Shown: piece by piece, positions 26,731 to 35,938 of the stretch
Layout: each line of letters begins with the position of its first letter
Position numbering within the stretch: the stretch's first letter is position 1
Source: Asaia bogorensis
GTDB lineage: Bacteria; Pseudomonadota; Alphaproteobacteria; Acetobacterales; Acetobacteraceae
NCBI RefSeq assembly: GCF_900465345.1
Contig: NZ_UEGO01000012.1
Coordinates: 186,001-250,000, forward strand
Reading direction: 5' to 3'
DNA length: 64,000 nucleotides
Position numbers and translations under genes: made by a program
Notes under the pieces: model-generated
Databases searched by the model: none
Seen by the model: the letters and a program-made list of their open reading frames with translations, nothing else
What the model was told of the DNA's origin: nothing

Positions 26731-28593
26731 TTATCGTGCCACGAACAGGTCGGAAAGCTGCTTGATCATGGTTCCGCCAAGCTCTTCCGCATTGGTGAGC
26801 GTAACCGAGTTACGGTAATAGCGGGTCACGTCATGGCCGATCCCAATGGCGAGAAGCTCCGTCTCGGGTGAGGCTTCGATACGCGCAATAACCGAGCGCA
26901 GATGGTCTTCCAGATAAGAGCTCGGATTGGTCGAGAACGTACTGTCATCAACAGGTGCGCCATCTGAAATCACCATCAGGATACGCCTGTGCTCAGGGCG
27001 GCGGCGTAGGCGCTTCCATGCCCAGAGCAACGCCTCACCGTCGATATTCTCCTTGAGCAACCCTTCGCGCAGCATCAGCCCGAGATTGTTGCGGGCCCGG
27101 CGCAAGGGGGTATCGGCATCCTTGTAGATAATGTGACGCAGGTCATTCAGGCGGCCCGGATCAGGTGGACGGCCCGCCGCTACCCAGCGCTCCCGGCTCT
27201 GGCCGCCTTTCCATGCACGCGTGGTGAAGCCGAGTACTTCCGTCTTGACGCCGCAGCGTTCGAGCGTGCGGGCAAGAATGTCACCACACATGGCGGCAAC
27301 CGAGATCGGACGACCACGCATCGACCCGGAATTATCGATCAGCAGGGTAACGACCGTGTCGCGAAACTCCGCCTGGCGTTCCGTCTTGTAGGACAGCGAC
27401 AGGGTGGGATTGGCCACGACGCGCGCCAGCCGTGCCGCGTCCAGTATGCCTTCCTCCTGATCGAACGCCCAGGAACGCTGCTGCTGCGCCATCAGCTTGC
27501 GCTGTAGTCGATGCGCCAGACGCGACACTACGCCTTGCAAGCTGCTGAGTTGCTGGTCCAGCTGATGTCTCAGTCGGGCCAGCTCATCCGGGTCGCAGAG
27601 ATCGGCAGCATCGGCTTCCTCATCAAAGGCGTTGGTAAAGACCTTGTAGGCTGGGGGCGCTGCGCTGGCCTCGGCTTCCTTGCCATTATCATCTTCCAGG
27701 GCACCGGCGGGCTGTTCCGCGCCCTCATCCTGAAGCTCGGAATCGCTGGCATCGCGACTGTCGGGCTGCTCGGTCGGTTCCGGCTGGAAGCCATGCGTCT
27801 CGCTGTCATCCTGATCCTGCGGCGAAGGATCATCCTCGGGCTGATCGGATTCGGTCTGACTGTCATCATCCTGATCCGGGTCATCTGCCTGGCTCTGATC
27901 GTCCGGCTCGGGCTCCTCGGTCAGGTCGAATGCCTTGAAAAGCCCCGAGCAGGCTTCGGCAAAGCGCTGCTGATCCATCTGTGTCGAGGCAAGGCCCGAG
28001 AGCGCCCGCTTTGCTTCGGGCGAAAGCGTTTCGCGCCATGCCTTGAGCGCTGGACCCGCCTGAGAGGGAGAAGGCAGTCCTGACAGGGCCTCGCGCACAA
28101 GAAGGGGCAGGGCGACATTGGCAGGCATATCGTCGCGCGCGCTCATGCGGGCGTAGCCGTTCTCGCTGCAATCGAGGGCCAGCTTCTGGTTCAGATTGGC
28201 CCGCACACCCGCCATGTGACGCGAGCCATAGACCTCGCAACGCACCTGCTCCAGCGCGTCATACAAGGGGCGGGTCTCGGCGCTGTCGGCCTGCTGGGGC
28301 AGGGGGGACAGCTCTGAATTGTGGTGCTTCAGTCGCAAGGCAGCTGCGTCGGCAGCGCCACGAACGCGGGTCATTTCCTGAGGCGTGAGCGCCCGGGAGA
28401 CATAGGGAAGCTGGACGCCCGTACCCGGTTTGGCACTGGCCGACGCCGCAAAGCTGATTTCGGTCTCGGGCTCGCCTGACATTGCCCGCAGCGCAGCGCT
28501 CGTGGCGCGGCGGAAGGCGTCCGTGCGCTCACTGCCCGGCAGGGCAAGGTCGTTCTGGTTCCTGTCCGGTGCCTTGGCTCTGGAGGTGGCCAT
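26731..28593 (-). CDS. cobT: Aerobic cobaltochelatase subunit CobT
   Basis: A 620-residue CobT: an N-terminal helical region, a strongly acidic Asp/Glu/Gln-rich stretch (about 225-310), then a C-terminal von Willebrand A domain with the MIDAS motif DNSGSMRG and the later GAPVDDST. With CobS it forms the AAA+ chaperone complex that drives CobN to insert cobalt into hydrogenobyrinic acid a,c-diamide in aerobic B12 synthesis. It follows cobS by 13 bases. CobN and the rest of the pathway are not in the window, which is usual for alphaproteobacteria. Confidence 0.95.
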   Translation of the reverse strand: MATSRAKAPDRNQNDLALPGSERTDAFRRATSAALRAMSGEPETEISFAASASAKPGTGVQLPYVSRALTPQEMTRVRGAADAAALRLKHHNSELSPLPQQADSAETRPLYDALEQVRCEVYGSRHMAGVRANLNQKLALDCSENGYARMSARDDMPANVALPLLVREALSGLPSPSQAGPALKAWRETLSPEAKRALSGLASTQMDQQRFAEACSGLFKAFDLTEEPEPDDQSQADDPDQDDDSQTESDQPEDDPSPQDQDDSETHGFQPEPTEQPDSRDASDSELQDEGAEQPAGALEDDNGKEAEASAAPPAYKVFTNAFDEEADAADLCDPDELARLRHQLDQQLSSLQGVVSRLAHRLQRKLMAQQQRSWAFDQEEGILDAARLARVVANPTLSLSYKTERQAEFRDTVVTLLIDNSGSMRGRPISVAAMCGDILARTLERCGVKTEVLGFTTRAWKGGQSRERWVAAGRPPDPGRLNDLRHIIYKDADTPLRRARNNLGLMLREGLLKENIDGEALLWAWKRLRRRPEHRRILMVISDGAPVDDSTFSTNPSSYLEDHLRSVIARIEASPETELLAIGIGHDVTRYYRNSVTLTNAEELGGTMIKQLSDLFVAR

Positions 28594-28606
28594 GCGCTCG
28601 CCCCCG

Positions 28607-29623
28607 TCAGGCGTTCAGCGGAGACTGGTTGAAGCAGCGCTGATAGTATTCTGCGACAATGCCGCGCTCAGCCTCATCACATTTATTGAGGAAGGTCAGG
28701 CGGAATGCAAAAGCCAGATCGCCAAAAATACGCTCGTTCTCGGCCCAGGTGATGACTGCACGGGGTGACATGACTGTGGAGATATCACCCGCCATGAAAC
28801 CGGCACGGGTCAGGTTCGCGAGCGCGACCATGCTTTCGAGACGCGTTGTGATGGCGGGCTCATTACCAAGGCCCAGTTTGGCGCGCACGATCCCGACTTC
28901 CTGATCAAGCGGCAGGTAGTTGAGCGAGGCAACAATATTCCAGCGATCCATCTGCCCCTGATTGATCTGCTGTGTGCCATGATACAGCCCGGTCGTGTCA
29001 CCCAGACCCACCGTGTTTGCGGTGGCAAAGAGCCGGAACCCGGCATGGGGGCGTATCACGCGATTCTGGTCGAGCAGGGTCAGGTGGCCTTCGGCTTCAA
29101 GCACACGCTGGATGACGAACATGACGTCCGGACGACCGGCATCGTACTCATCAAAAATCAAGGCGACAGGGTGCTGCAGACACCACGGCAGGAGACCCTC
29201 GCGGAATTCGGTGATCTGCTTGCCATCACGTAGGACGATGGCATCCTTGCCGATCAGGTCGATACGCGAAATATGGCTATCCAGATTGATACGGACTGTG
29301 GGCCAGTTCAGCCGAGCCGCAATCTGCTCGATATGGGATGATTTACCTGTACCATGGAAGCCCTGCACCATGACGCGACGGTTATTGGCAAAGCCCGCCA
29401 GAATGGCCCGCGTCGTGTCGCAGTCGAACTGGTAGCTCGGATCGATATCGGGCACATGCTCGGTCCGGATCGAGAAAGCAGGCACTTCCATGTCGCATTC
29501 GATCTTGAACACGTCACGCGCTGAGACGATCCGGTCCGGCGCGCCAAGAACATGAGTCGGCACCGCGTTCTGTTCGGCAGTGACAACCGTTTCCGGTGCA
29601 TCGATGGAGGCGAGATCGCTCAT
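28607..29623 (-). CDS. cobS: Aerobic cobaltochelatase subunit CobS
   Basis: A 338-residue MoxR-like AAA+ ATPase with Walker [10 protein letters not shown], Walker [15 protein letters not shown] and sensor [11 protein letters not shown]. The N-terminal CobS-specific segment includes the [11 protein letters not shown] stretch. It works with CobT as an ATP-driven partner of CobN for cobalt insertion. cobT is 13 bases downstream on the same strand. A J-domain gene lies 97 bases upstream, the conserved alphaproteobacterial arrangement. Confidence 0.95.
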   Translation of the reverse strand: MSDLASIDAPETVVTAEQNAVPTHVLGAPDRIVSARDVFKIECDMEVPAFSIRTEHVPDIDPSYQFDCDTTRAILAGFANNRRVMVQGFHGTGKSSHIEQIAARLNWPTVRINLDSHISRIDLIGKDAIVLRDGKQITEFREGLLPWCLQHPVALIFDEYDAGRPDVMFVIQRVLEAEGHLTLLDQNRVIRPHAGFRLFATANTVGLGDTTGLYHGTQQINQGQMDRWNIVASLNYLPLDQEVGIVRAKLGLGNEPAITTRLESMVALANLTRAGFMAGDISTVMSPRAVITWAENERIFGDLAFAFRLTFLNKCDEAERGIVAEYYQRCFNQSPLNA

Positions 29624-29720
29624 GGTTTCAATCCGTCTTTCACTCAGTCATGTCAGGTTCCGGCCAAGGATATGGTCATGTTTCCTCACAAGGCCAGAGG
29701 GAAACGCGCAATAATCGGTC

Positions 29721-30308
29721 CTACAGGCTGATCAGATGGGCGCGAATCGTACTATAGGCCACGCTCACCGTCTTGAATCTGTCCTCTGCGGCGGGGTCTC
29801 CGGCATTGGTATCGGGATGATGCTTGCGAGCCAGTTCCTTGTACCGCGTCTTGAGAGCCTCGATCGTTACGGGCCAATCGAGCGCGAGCGCACGGAGATG
29901 GTCGCGCAGGGGCGGGGGCGCGGCCTCGCGGGCGGCATTGTGCCGCTGCCGGGCGGCCTGAGCACGCCGCGCGCGTGTGGAAGAAAGAATATCCAGCGGA
30001 TCGAGAACCTCTTCCTCGTCGAAATTCTGTCCACCTCGTGTGCCCAGTTTCCATGAGGGGCGCTGCCATGAGATGTCGGCTCGAAGCTGCGCCTCGATCT
30101 GGCCCGGTGTCATGCCTTTATAGAAGTCCCATCGCGCATTGTATTGACGGACGTGCTCTAGGCAGAACCAGAAATATTGCCTGAGTTGCGTACGGTCCTT
30201 GGGCGCACGATATCCCGCATGCTCGGTGCAGCCGGGCATGTCGCAGTAACGCTCGGGCGCGTCGGGGTCCGGGTCGAAGGCCCTGTGTCGTGTGGATTTG
30301 CGCTGCAT
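29721..30308 (-). CDS. J-domain protein with N-terminal zinc-ribbon-like region
   Basis: A 195-residue protein from ATG 30308. The C-terminal 60 residues form a J domain with the HPD tripeptide in ARKHHPDTN, needed to stimulate DnaK ATPase. The N-terminus carries YCDMPGCTEH and, after about 25 residues, FWFCLEHV, a Cys/His arrangement that could bind zinc. The pair resembles the J-domain proteins found beside bolA and cobS in many alphaproteobacteria. The longer frame upstream of 30308 is antisense to bolA and was rejected. Client unknown; proximity to cobST is suggestive only. Confidence 0.87.
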   Translation of the reverse strand: MQRKSTRHRAFDPDPDAPERYCDMPGCTEHAGYRAPKDRTQLRQYFWFCLEHVRQYNARWDFYKGMTPGQIEAQLRADISWQRPSWKLGTRGGQNFDEEEVLDPLDILSSTRARRAQAARQRHNAAREAAPPPLRDHLRALALDWPVTIEALKTRYKELARKHHPDTNAGDPAAEDRFKTVSVAYSTIRAHLISL

Positions 30309-30359
30309 GATCGGGTTTATGTGCGTTGTAAGGCACATTGATGCAAGGAGGGAGTGGAG

Positions 30360-30647
30360 ATGACCGAGTTGAAGGAACGCGCAGCCCGCATGAGCCGGCA
30401 GTTGCAGGACGCTTTGGCACCCGCAGAGTTGACCATTCGTGACGACAGCAAGCGCCACGCCCATCACGCCGGACGCAATGGAGTCGAGGGTGACGAGACC
30501 CATTTCACCATGACGATTGTCAGCCCCCGCTTTGCTGGCATGAACCGCGTAGCACGGCATCGCCTCATCAATGATATGCTCAAGCCGGAATTCGAGAGCG
30601 GCTTGCACGCACTCTCGCTCAAGCTGCACGCGCCGGAGGAGGTATGA
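30360..30647 (+). CDS. bolA: BolA family protein
   Basis: A 95-residue BolA-like protein with the class-II-KH-like pattern: DDSKRHAHHAG (about 29-39), THFTMTIVSPRFAGM and VARHRLINDML with the HR...L core. The conserved histidines can ligate a [2Fe-2S] cluster shared with a monothiol glutaredoxin. ATG 30360 has AGGAGG eight bases upstream; a GTG two codons earlier is less likely. It is divergent from the J-domain gene and overlaps the LolA-like gene by ATGA. Confidence 0.92.
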   Translation: MTELKERAARMSRQLQDALAPAELTIRDDSKRHAHHAGRNGVEGDETHFTMTIVSPRFAGMNRVARHRLINDMLKPEFESGLHALSLKLHAPEEV

Positions 30648-31261
30648 CGGTGCGGCGCAGCCTCGCGGCAACAGGCCTTGCCATGGCTCTGGCCGGATGC
30701 GCCGTCAGCGGGACTGATGGCCTGACGGCGCAGCAAAAGGCGCAGGTGAAGCGTGTTGAGGTCTGTCTGAATGATCCGACCCCGGTTGAGGGCAGTTTCA
30801 TCCAGCATGGGCCACAACAGAATGGCGGGGCAGGGCATTTTCGCTACGCCCCGGGCTCGCTTGGGCTGGACTACACTATTCCCCACGCCATGACCTTGCG
30901 TGCAAGTGGCGCCCATCTCGTCCTCGACGATTCGCAGACGGGTGCGGTGACGCGTCTCAACCTCGCACGCAACCCGCTCGGTTTGCTGCTCCATGTCCCC
31001 GTGCGCTTCGATGGCAAGATACGTGTCACCGATATCCAGACTGCACCGGGGGCGAGCCAGATTTCGCTCGCCCAGGCGGATAATCCCTCCCAGGGGTTGC
31101 TGACCCTGCGCTTTCTCGATCAGGGCAACCGGCTGCAGCTTTCATCGCTCGATGGTGTCGATGCGCGCGGCAACCGGATCCTGATCCAGCTTTCTGATGT
31201 TTCTCAGGGTAGCGACGTCACCGGTCAGTCAGCCAGCATTGGTGTGGCGCCGAAGAACTGA
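30644..31261 (+). CDS. LolA-like outer-membrane lipoprotein carrier domain protein
   Basis: A 205-residue lipoprotein. The signal peptide ends in a lipobox LAGC (cysteine about residue 19), followed by a LolA-like domain: [19 protein letters not shown] and [10 protein letters not shown] mirror the GxFxQ...GxFxxxRPGxLRFDY motif of LolA-type proteins, and [15 protein letters not shown] matches the family's later strands. Because it is itself lipidated it is unlikely to be the classical soluble LolA. A LolB/LolA-hybrid or chaperone-like role is possible. It is translationally coupled to bolA, and its last 37 bases overlap convergent lipB. Confidence 0.78.
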   Translation: MTVRRSLAATGLAMALAGCAVSGTDGLTAQQKAQVKRVEVCLNDPTPVEGSFIQHGPQQNGGAGHFRYAPGSLGLDYTIPHAMTLRASGAHLVLDDSQTGAVTRLNLARNPLGLLLHVPVRFDGKIRVTDIQTAPGASQISLAQADNPSQGLLTLRFLDQGNRLQLSSLDGVDARGNRILIQLSDVSQGSDVTGQSASIGVAPKN

Positions 31262-31929
31262 GGCCAGCAGGTGAGCAGGGCCTGATCGAGATCCCCCATG
31301 GTCAGGTCCGGGTTGAAGCGTCTGATGCTCGTAACGCCAAACTCACGAATGCCGCATGGCACGATGCCCGAAAAATCATCGAGGTCAGGGTCGAAATTGA
31401 TGGCAACCCCATGCCACGATACCCAGCGGCTCACCCTGATGCCGAGTGCCGCAATCTTCGTTTCCTCACCTGTGATGGGGTCATTGGTCCATACCCCGAT
31501 TCGACCGCACTCGGTTCGGCTCTTTATGCCAAGCTGGGCAAGGCTCGCGATTATCCAGCGTTCAAGACCCTGAACGAATGCGCGAAGATCGCGCGGCGGG
31601 GTGGGGCCGTGTGGCTGTTGCAGATCCAGCATGGTGTAGATGATTCGCTGGCCGGGGCCATGATAGGTCCATTGTCCGCCGCGACCGGCTTCAAAGGTTG
31701 GCAGGCCCTCGGGGTTGATAAGGTCGGTCGTCTTGGCCGAGGTGCCGGCCGTGTAAAGGCGTGGATGCTCGAGGAACCACAGCAGTTCGCTTGCCTCTCC
31801 GGTTCGTATGGCAGTGGCTCTCTGCTGCATGGTCTCAAGCGCGGTTTCATACGAAACCAGCCCTTTCTCGAATTTCGTCGAGATTTTCTCAAAAATCGTC
31901 TCATGGACGATTGCCTGGTCATCAGTCAT
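31225..31929 (-). CDS. lipB: Octanoyltransferase
   Basis: A 234-residue LipB with the [11 protein letters not shown] motif (about 54-64), [13 protein letters not shown] (about 82-94), and [17 protein letters not shown], which contains the catalytic Lys of LipB enzymes and precedes the Cys of [11 protein letters not shown]. It transfers octanoate from ACP to apo-lipoyl domains. It overlaps the 3' end of the LolA-like gene by 37 bases (convergent). tRNA-Leu lies divergently upstream. Confidence 0.93.
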   Translation of the reverse strand: MTDDQAIVHETIFEKISTKFEKGLVSYETALETMQQRATAIRTGEASELLWFLEHPRLYTAGTSAKTTDLINPEGLPTFEAGRGGQWTYHGPGQRIIYTMLDLQQPHGPTPPRDLRAFVQGLERWIIASLAQLGIKSRTECGRIGVWTNDPITGEETKIAALGIRVSRWVSWHGVAINFDPDLDDFSGIVPCGIREFGVTSIRRFNPDLTMGDLDQALLTCWPQFFGATPMLAD

Positions 31930-31939
31930 CGGCTATAGC
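31911..31939 (+). promoter_or_regulatory. Possible promoter of tRNA-Leu
   Basis: TTGCCT (31911-31916) and TATAGC (31934-31939) have a 17-base spacer, 47 bases upstream of the tRNA. It overlaps the start of lipB on the other strand. Confidence 0.4.
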
Positions 31940-31986
31940 CCCCTTCACACGAGCGGTATCGCCCAGAGCGGCCCGCTTGTCACGAT

Positions 31987-32072
31987 GCGGTCGTGGCGGA
32001 ATGGTAGACGCGCAAGCTTGAGGTGCTTGTGGGGGCAACCCCGTGGAAGTTCGAGTCTTCTCGACCGCACCA
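31987..32072 (+). tRNA. tRNA-Leu (anticodon GAG)
   Basis: The acceptor GCGGTCG pairs with CGACCGC, followed by discriminator A and encoded CCA. The anticodon stem CAAGC/GCTTG encloses TTGAGGT (anticodon GAG). A long variable arm (GGGG/CCCC) marks a class II tRNA, and the T loop is TTCGAGT. 86 bases including CCA. Confidence 0.96.
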
Positions 32073-32075
32073 GAT

Positions 32076-32110
32076 GAACTGGTAGCATCCCCTTCGGGGG
32101 ATGCCAGTTC
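32076..32110 (+). terminator. Strong UUCG-capped hairpin after tRNA-Leu
   Basis: GAACTG, a GTA bulge, GCATCCCC, the tetraloop TTCG, GGGGATGC and CAGTTC form a 14-bp stem starting four bases after the tRNA CCA. No long U-tract follows, but position and stability fit a terminator or 3' processing stop. Confidence 0.65.
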
Positions 32111-32364
32111 CACAAAAATCCCCTTTGCAAGAACATTGAAAAATCTTCGGTAACGGAGTGAACTTTCATTAATGATCCGAATTAATCTCTGGTGTCATTT
32201 GTGAAATTTTGTGCGCGCGCCATCACTTTGCCGAACTTGCCGTGTATCACCCGGTTTCAGGCAGCCAGTCATCGTGTAGGCTGCATGGCAGTTCTGGGGA
32301 CGTAGATTGTGTGAATACCCTCAGGACACGCTGCGTACTCAAATAGATCTAAAGGTCGGATAAC

Positions 32365-33240
32365 GTGATCAAGCCTCTCAGAAAAGCTGTACTGCCCGTC
32401 GCAGGTATGGGAACGCGCTTTCTTCCTGCCACCAAGGCGATGCCCAAGGAGATGCTTCCTGTCGTTGACCGTCCGCTCATCCAGTATGCGATCGACGAGG
32501 CACGTAAGGCAGGAATCGATCAGTTCTGCCTGATCACGGGTCGTGGCAAGGACAGCCTGATCGATTATTTCGATGTGGCTTTCGAGCTCGAGACAACGCT
32601 GCGCGAGCGCGGCAAGAACGATCTGCTCAAGACGCTTCAGCCCAGCTCGATCGAGGCAGGCTCGCTCGCAGCGGTGCGTCAGCAGGAGCCGATGGGGCTC
32701 GGTCACGCCATCTGGTGTGCACGCTCCTTCATTGGTGATGACCCGTTTGCGATCCTTCTGCCTGACGATATCGTTCAGGGCGAGAAGGGCTGCGTCGCCC
32801 AGCTGGTTGAAGTTTACAACCAGACTGGCGGAAATGTGGTTGCAGTCTCGGAAGTGCCCAAGGAGCACACCAACCGCTACGGTATCCTCGATGTTGGCAA
32901 GGATGATGGCAAGCTGGTCGAGGTCAAGGGCCTTGTCGAGAAGCCCAAGCCGGAAGATGCCCCGTCGAACCTGTCGATCATCGGTCGTTATGTCCTCCTT
33001 CCCGAGATCATGACGCATCTCTCCAAGCTTGAGCGTGGCGCTGGCGGCGAGGTTCAGCTGACCGATGCAATGGCAAAGATGATCGGTAATGCACCATTCC
33101 ATGGGCTGCGCTATGAAGGCATACGCTATGATTGCGGCGACAAGGCCGGATATCTGGAAGCGCAGATTGCTTTTGCTCTCGAGCGCCCGGACCTGCGCGA
33201 GGCGATGCGCGGCTTCATCAAGAAATATGCCAATGCCTGA
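32365..33240 (+). CDS. galU: UTP-glucose-1-phosphate uridylyltransferase
   Basis: The 291-residue protein has the GalU nucleotide-binding loop VAGMGTRFLPATKAMPKEML, VDRPLIQYAIDEA, LPDDIVQGEKG (metal-binding Asp pair) and GLVEKPKPEDAPSN. It makes UDP-glucose for exopolysaccharide, LPS and, in many acetic acid bacteria, cellulose. The GTG start at 32365 is preceded by AAAGG. pgm/algC begins within its stop (TGATG), so the two enzymes around glucose-1-phosphate are coupled. The preceding 290 bases hold only the tRNA terminator and an AT-rich stretch. Confidence 0.95.
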   Translation: MIKPLRKAVLPVAGMGTRFLPATKAMPKEMLPVVDRPLIQYAIDEARKAGIDQFCLITGRGKDSLIDYFDVAFELETTLRERGKNDLLKTLQPSSIEAGSLAAVRQQEPMGLGHAIWCARSFIGDDPFAILLPDDIVQGEKGCVAQLVEVYNQTGGNVVAVSEVPKEHTNRYGILDVGKDDGKLVEVKGLVEKPKPEDAPSNLSIIGRYVLLPEIMTHLSKLERGAGGEVQLTDAMAKMIGNAPFHGLRYEGIRYDCGDKAGYLEAQIAFALERPDLREAMRGFIKKYANA

Positions 33241-34691
33241 TGGATATTCTGTTTCGACATGAGTTCCATCCCACGATCCTGCGTGAGTACGACATACGCG
33301 GGATCGTGGGAAAGACGCTTGGTGAGGACGACGCCCGGGCTTTGGGCGTCGTTTTTGCATCTGGCCTGTGTAACGGTCGTTCGGCCACGATCCTGGTCGG
33401 TCATGACGGGCGGCTCACCTCTCCCGCACTCGAGACGGCGCTGGTCGAAGGATTGATCACTGGGGGTGCGACAGTACGTCGCATTGGCTGTTGCCCCACC
33501 CCGCAGCTCTACCATGCGTCATGCCGTCATGAGGCGGACGGGGCGATCATGATCACTGGCAGCCATAATCCGCTGGATTATAATGGCTTCAAGATCGTTC
33601 AGCGGAACCGCCCCGTTTTCGGACAGGGTCTTCTCGACCTCGCGAATTTGCTGCGAGCGGGCATTACCCTGAATGACGGTGCCAAGGGAGAACAGGACAG
33701 GCTGGAGAGCGCAGCAGGTTATGTTGACGCCCTGCGTGCCGGCCTGCGCACTGGCAGGCGGCCACTCAAGGTAGTGTGGGATAATAGCCACTCCTCAGCG
33801 GGTGATATCCTCGCAGCGCTCATCCGGACTCTGCCAGGGCGGCATATCGTTCTGAACGGCGAAATCGATGGGCGCTTCCCGGCTCATCATCCGGACCCGA
33901 GCCTGCCGGAGGCCATGGTGCAGCTACAGACTGCCGTGTGCCAGCATGGTGCTGATCTGGGCGTTGCTTTTGATGGCGACGCGGACCGGCTTGGTGTGGT
34001 GGATGAGCAGGGCACAGTAATCGCTGCGGATCGTTTGAGCTTGCTTCTGGCGCAATCCATCCTGCGTAACACGCCCGGAGCGACGGTTCTCGGCGACGTC
34101 AAAATGTCCCGTATCTTTTTCGAGGGCATCGAAAGGGCAGGGGGTAAGGGCCTTATGTGTCCAAGCGGGCACTCACACGTCAAGAATGCATTGCGAGAGA
34201 CGGGTGCCGTCTTCGCAGGTGAAATGTCCGGACATTTCTTTTTTGCCGATAATTGGCCCGGTTTTGATGACGGGCTATACGCCGCGATACGCATGATCGA
34301 CTTGCTGTCGCAGCAGACGGCCCCTTTATCAGCACTCGTTGCGTCGCTCCCCCATGCTGTCTCGACGCCCGAGATACGGTTCGATTGTCCGGATGATCAA
34401 AAATTCAATGTAATCAACGCTGTTATCGCCCAAATCCGCGAGAGAGATATGGGAATGACGCTCATTGATGGCGTCAGGGTGGATGAGGCCACAGGCTGGT
34501 GGCTTCTGCGTGCCTCAAACACCCAGCCAGCCCTCGTTGCGCGTGCGGAGGGGAATGATGAGGTGGCATGTCGCGCCATGATGGAGACCTTGGCAGGTCT
34601 GCTTCTGCACTCAGGTGTCGCTGTCCCTGAAGGGTTGAAACAGGATATCGGGGGCAACACCGATCATGGAGCGGGCGGAGGGAAGGCGTGA
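33240..34691 (+). CDS. Phosphomannomutase/phosphoglucomutase
   Basis: A 483-residue alpha-D-phosphohexomutase with all four landmark loops: phosphoserine TGSHNPLDYNGFK, Mg-binding FDGDADRLG, sugar-specificity GEMSGHFFF, and the phosphate-binding loop RASNTQPALVARAEG. GEMSGH is typical of dual PMM/PGM enzymes such as AlgC. It interconverts hexose 1- and 6-phosphates and supplies GalU upstream. The start ATG overlaps the galU stop as TGATG. The last codons overlap the DUF3553 gene start as GTGA. Confidence 0.92.
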   Translation: MDILFRHEFHPTILREYDIRGIVGKTLGEDDARALGVVFASGLCNGRSATILVGHDGRLTSPALETALVEGLITGGATVRRIGCCPTPQLYHASCRHEADGAIMITGSHNPLDYNGFKIVQRNRPVFGQGLLDLANLLRAGITLNDGAKGEQDRLESAAGYVDALRAGLRTGRRPLKVVWDNSHSSAGDILAALIRTLPGRHIVLNGEIDGRFPAHHPDPSLPEAMVQLQTAVCQHGADLGVAFDGDADRLGVVDEQGTVIAADRLSLLLAQSILRNTPGATVLGDVKMSRIFFEGIERAGGKGLMCPSGHSHVKNALRETGAVFAGEMSGHFFFADNWPGFDDGLYAAIRMIDLLSQQTAPLSALVASLPHAVSTPEIRFDCPDDQKFNVINAVIAQIRERDMGMTLIDGVRVDEATGWWLLRASNTQPALVARAEGNDEVACRAMMETLAGLLLHSGVAVPEGLKQDIGGNTDHGAGGGKA

Positions 34692-34864
34692 CCCCGAATT
34701 ACAGCTTCTACGAGCCGGGTCAGTTTGTCACTCATCCCCAATGTCCGGAGTGGGGCGTTGGGCAGATACAGAGTGTTGTCGGTCAGCGCGTGACGATCAA
34801 TTTCGAGCATCAGGGAAAAGTTCTGGTGAACACGGCACTCATCGAGCTGGTTGTTATCGAATGA
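34688..34864 (+). CDS. Small DUF3553 protein
   Basis: A 58-residue protein from a GTG start that overlaps the mutase stop (GTGA). The sequence FYEPGQFVTHPQCPEWGVGQ followed by GQRVTINFEHQGK matches the DUF3553 pattern of a short SH3-like beta barrel. The same kind of barrel occurs as the CarD/UvrD-tail RNA-polymerase-binding module. A nucleic-acid or polymerase-related role is possible but unproven. It is the third gene of a coupled run from galU, and its stop overlaps an ATG (34861) that opens only 15 codons. Confidence 0.8.
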   Translation: MTPNYSFYEPGQFVTHPQCPEWGVGQIQSVVGQRVTINFEHQGKVLVNTALIELVVIE

Positions 34865-34904
34865 ATGCCTTGTGGAATGATGGTTCCAGCATGATGGTGT
34901 TGCG

Positions 34905-35675
34905 CTGAAGATCGCAGCTTTCCTCCCTCGAGCTCTTGATCTCGTATTGCCGCCGACATGTCTCTCATGCGGCGCTGAGACCATGACAAGCGGTCTCCTC
35001 TGCACCTCGTGCTTCTGTTCGCTGACACCAATCGGGCTCGCCTGCAGTCATTGCGCGCTTCCGTTACCATCGGCAGCCTATCTGGGATCAGATGGAAGCT
35101 GTGCCAAATGCGCCGTTGCTCCATACCCCTGGAGGGCAGCACGCGCTGCTTATCTTTATGACGGCACGGCGCGCCGGCTGGTCCTTCAATGCAAATATGG
35201 GGACCGACCAGATATCGCGCCTTTTATGGGCCGCGTTATGGCGGGCATGATGCGCGATGAAAGCGCTGAACGCCGGTTGCTCGTTCCTGTCCCCTTGCAC
35301 CGACAGCGTTTCTGGAAGAGGCGTTTCAATCAGGCGGCCCTGCTGGCGGGTCATATCGTCCGCTCCTCCCCACACTGGCGTCTTCTGCCCGATGCGCTCG
35401 TGCGTCATCGCTCCACAGCCACGCTGGCTCGGTTGGCCCCCGAGGCGCGCGAACAAGCGCTGGATGCGGCCTTTCATGTGCGGGACCGGATAAAGCGATC
35501 AATCGAGGGTCAGCATGTCGTTCTGGTTGATGACATCTTGACCACCGGCGCAACCGCCTCCATCTGCGCAAAACAACTGCTCGGCGCGGGAGCGCAGTGT
35601 GTCGACCTTCTGGTGGCCACGCGTACCGTCAAACTTGCCGGCGATCATGATCACCAAGGCGGCACTCAGGAGTGA
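34905..35675 (+). CDS. comF: ComF family phosphoribosyltransferase-like protein
   Basis: Four CxxC-type zinc-binding pairs occur near the N-terminus (CLSCGAE, CTSC, CSHC, CAKC). A PRTase domain follows, with VPVPLHRQRFWKRRFNQA and the PRPP loop VVLVDDILTTGATA. ComF proteins take part in natural-transformation DNA uptake or purine-linked functions. The start is unusual. Family members have LDLVLPPxCLxCG preceded by a short helix, and here that helix is encoded before any ATG, GTG or TTG in frame. TTG 34947 begins at the PPTC stretch, so CTG 34905 is proposed, which would give 256 residues. The start is uncertain; the body is secure. Confidence 0.85.
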   Translation: MKIAAFLPRALDLVLPPTCLSCGAETMTSGLLCTSCFCSLTPIGLACSHCALPLPSAAYLGSDGSCAKCAVAPYPWRAARAAYLYDGTARRLVLQCKYGDRPDIAPFMGRVMAGMMRDESAERRLLVPVPLHRQRFWKRRFNQAALLAGHIVRSSPHWRLLPDALVRHRSTATLARLAPEAREQALDAAFHVRDRIKRSIEGQHVVLVDDILTTGATASICAKQLLGAGAQCVDLLVATRTVKLAGDHDHQGGTQE

Positions 35676-35677
35676 AT

Positions 35678-35938
35678 ATGTCCAACATAGAAATCTATAC
35701 CCAGCCTGGCTGCCCTTACTGCGTGCGCGCCGTGCAGATCCTGCAATCGAAGAACGTACCGTTTCAAGAGATCAATGCCCCACACGGCACGCAGGCGCGC
35801 GAAGATGCGATCAGGCGCTCGGGCGGTGGACGGACCGTTCCTCAGATCTTTGTTGGGGAGCAGTGTCTGGGCGGCTGCACCGATCTCATGCAGCTTGATG
35901 CTTCTGGCAAGCTGGACGCGTTGCTCGCGCAGGCATGA
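35678..35938 (+). CDS. grxC: Glutaredoxin 3
   Basis: An 86-residue dithiol glutaredoxin with active site CPYC (about residues 12-15), the TVPQIFVG cis-Pro segment and the GGCTDL glutathione-binding turn. It reduces protein and glutathione-mixed disulfides in the cytoplasm. ATG 35678 has AGGAG five bases upstream, preferred over a GTG two codons before. It follows comF by two bases and overlaps the DUF1178 gene by ATGA. comF-grxC-DUF1178 is a common alphaproteobacterial order. Confidence 0.95.
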   Translation: MSNIEIYTQPGCPYCVRAVQILQSKNVPFQEINAPHGTQAREDAIRRSGGGRTVPQIFVGEQCLGGCTDLMQLDASGKLDALLAQA

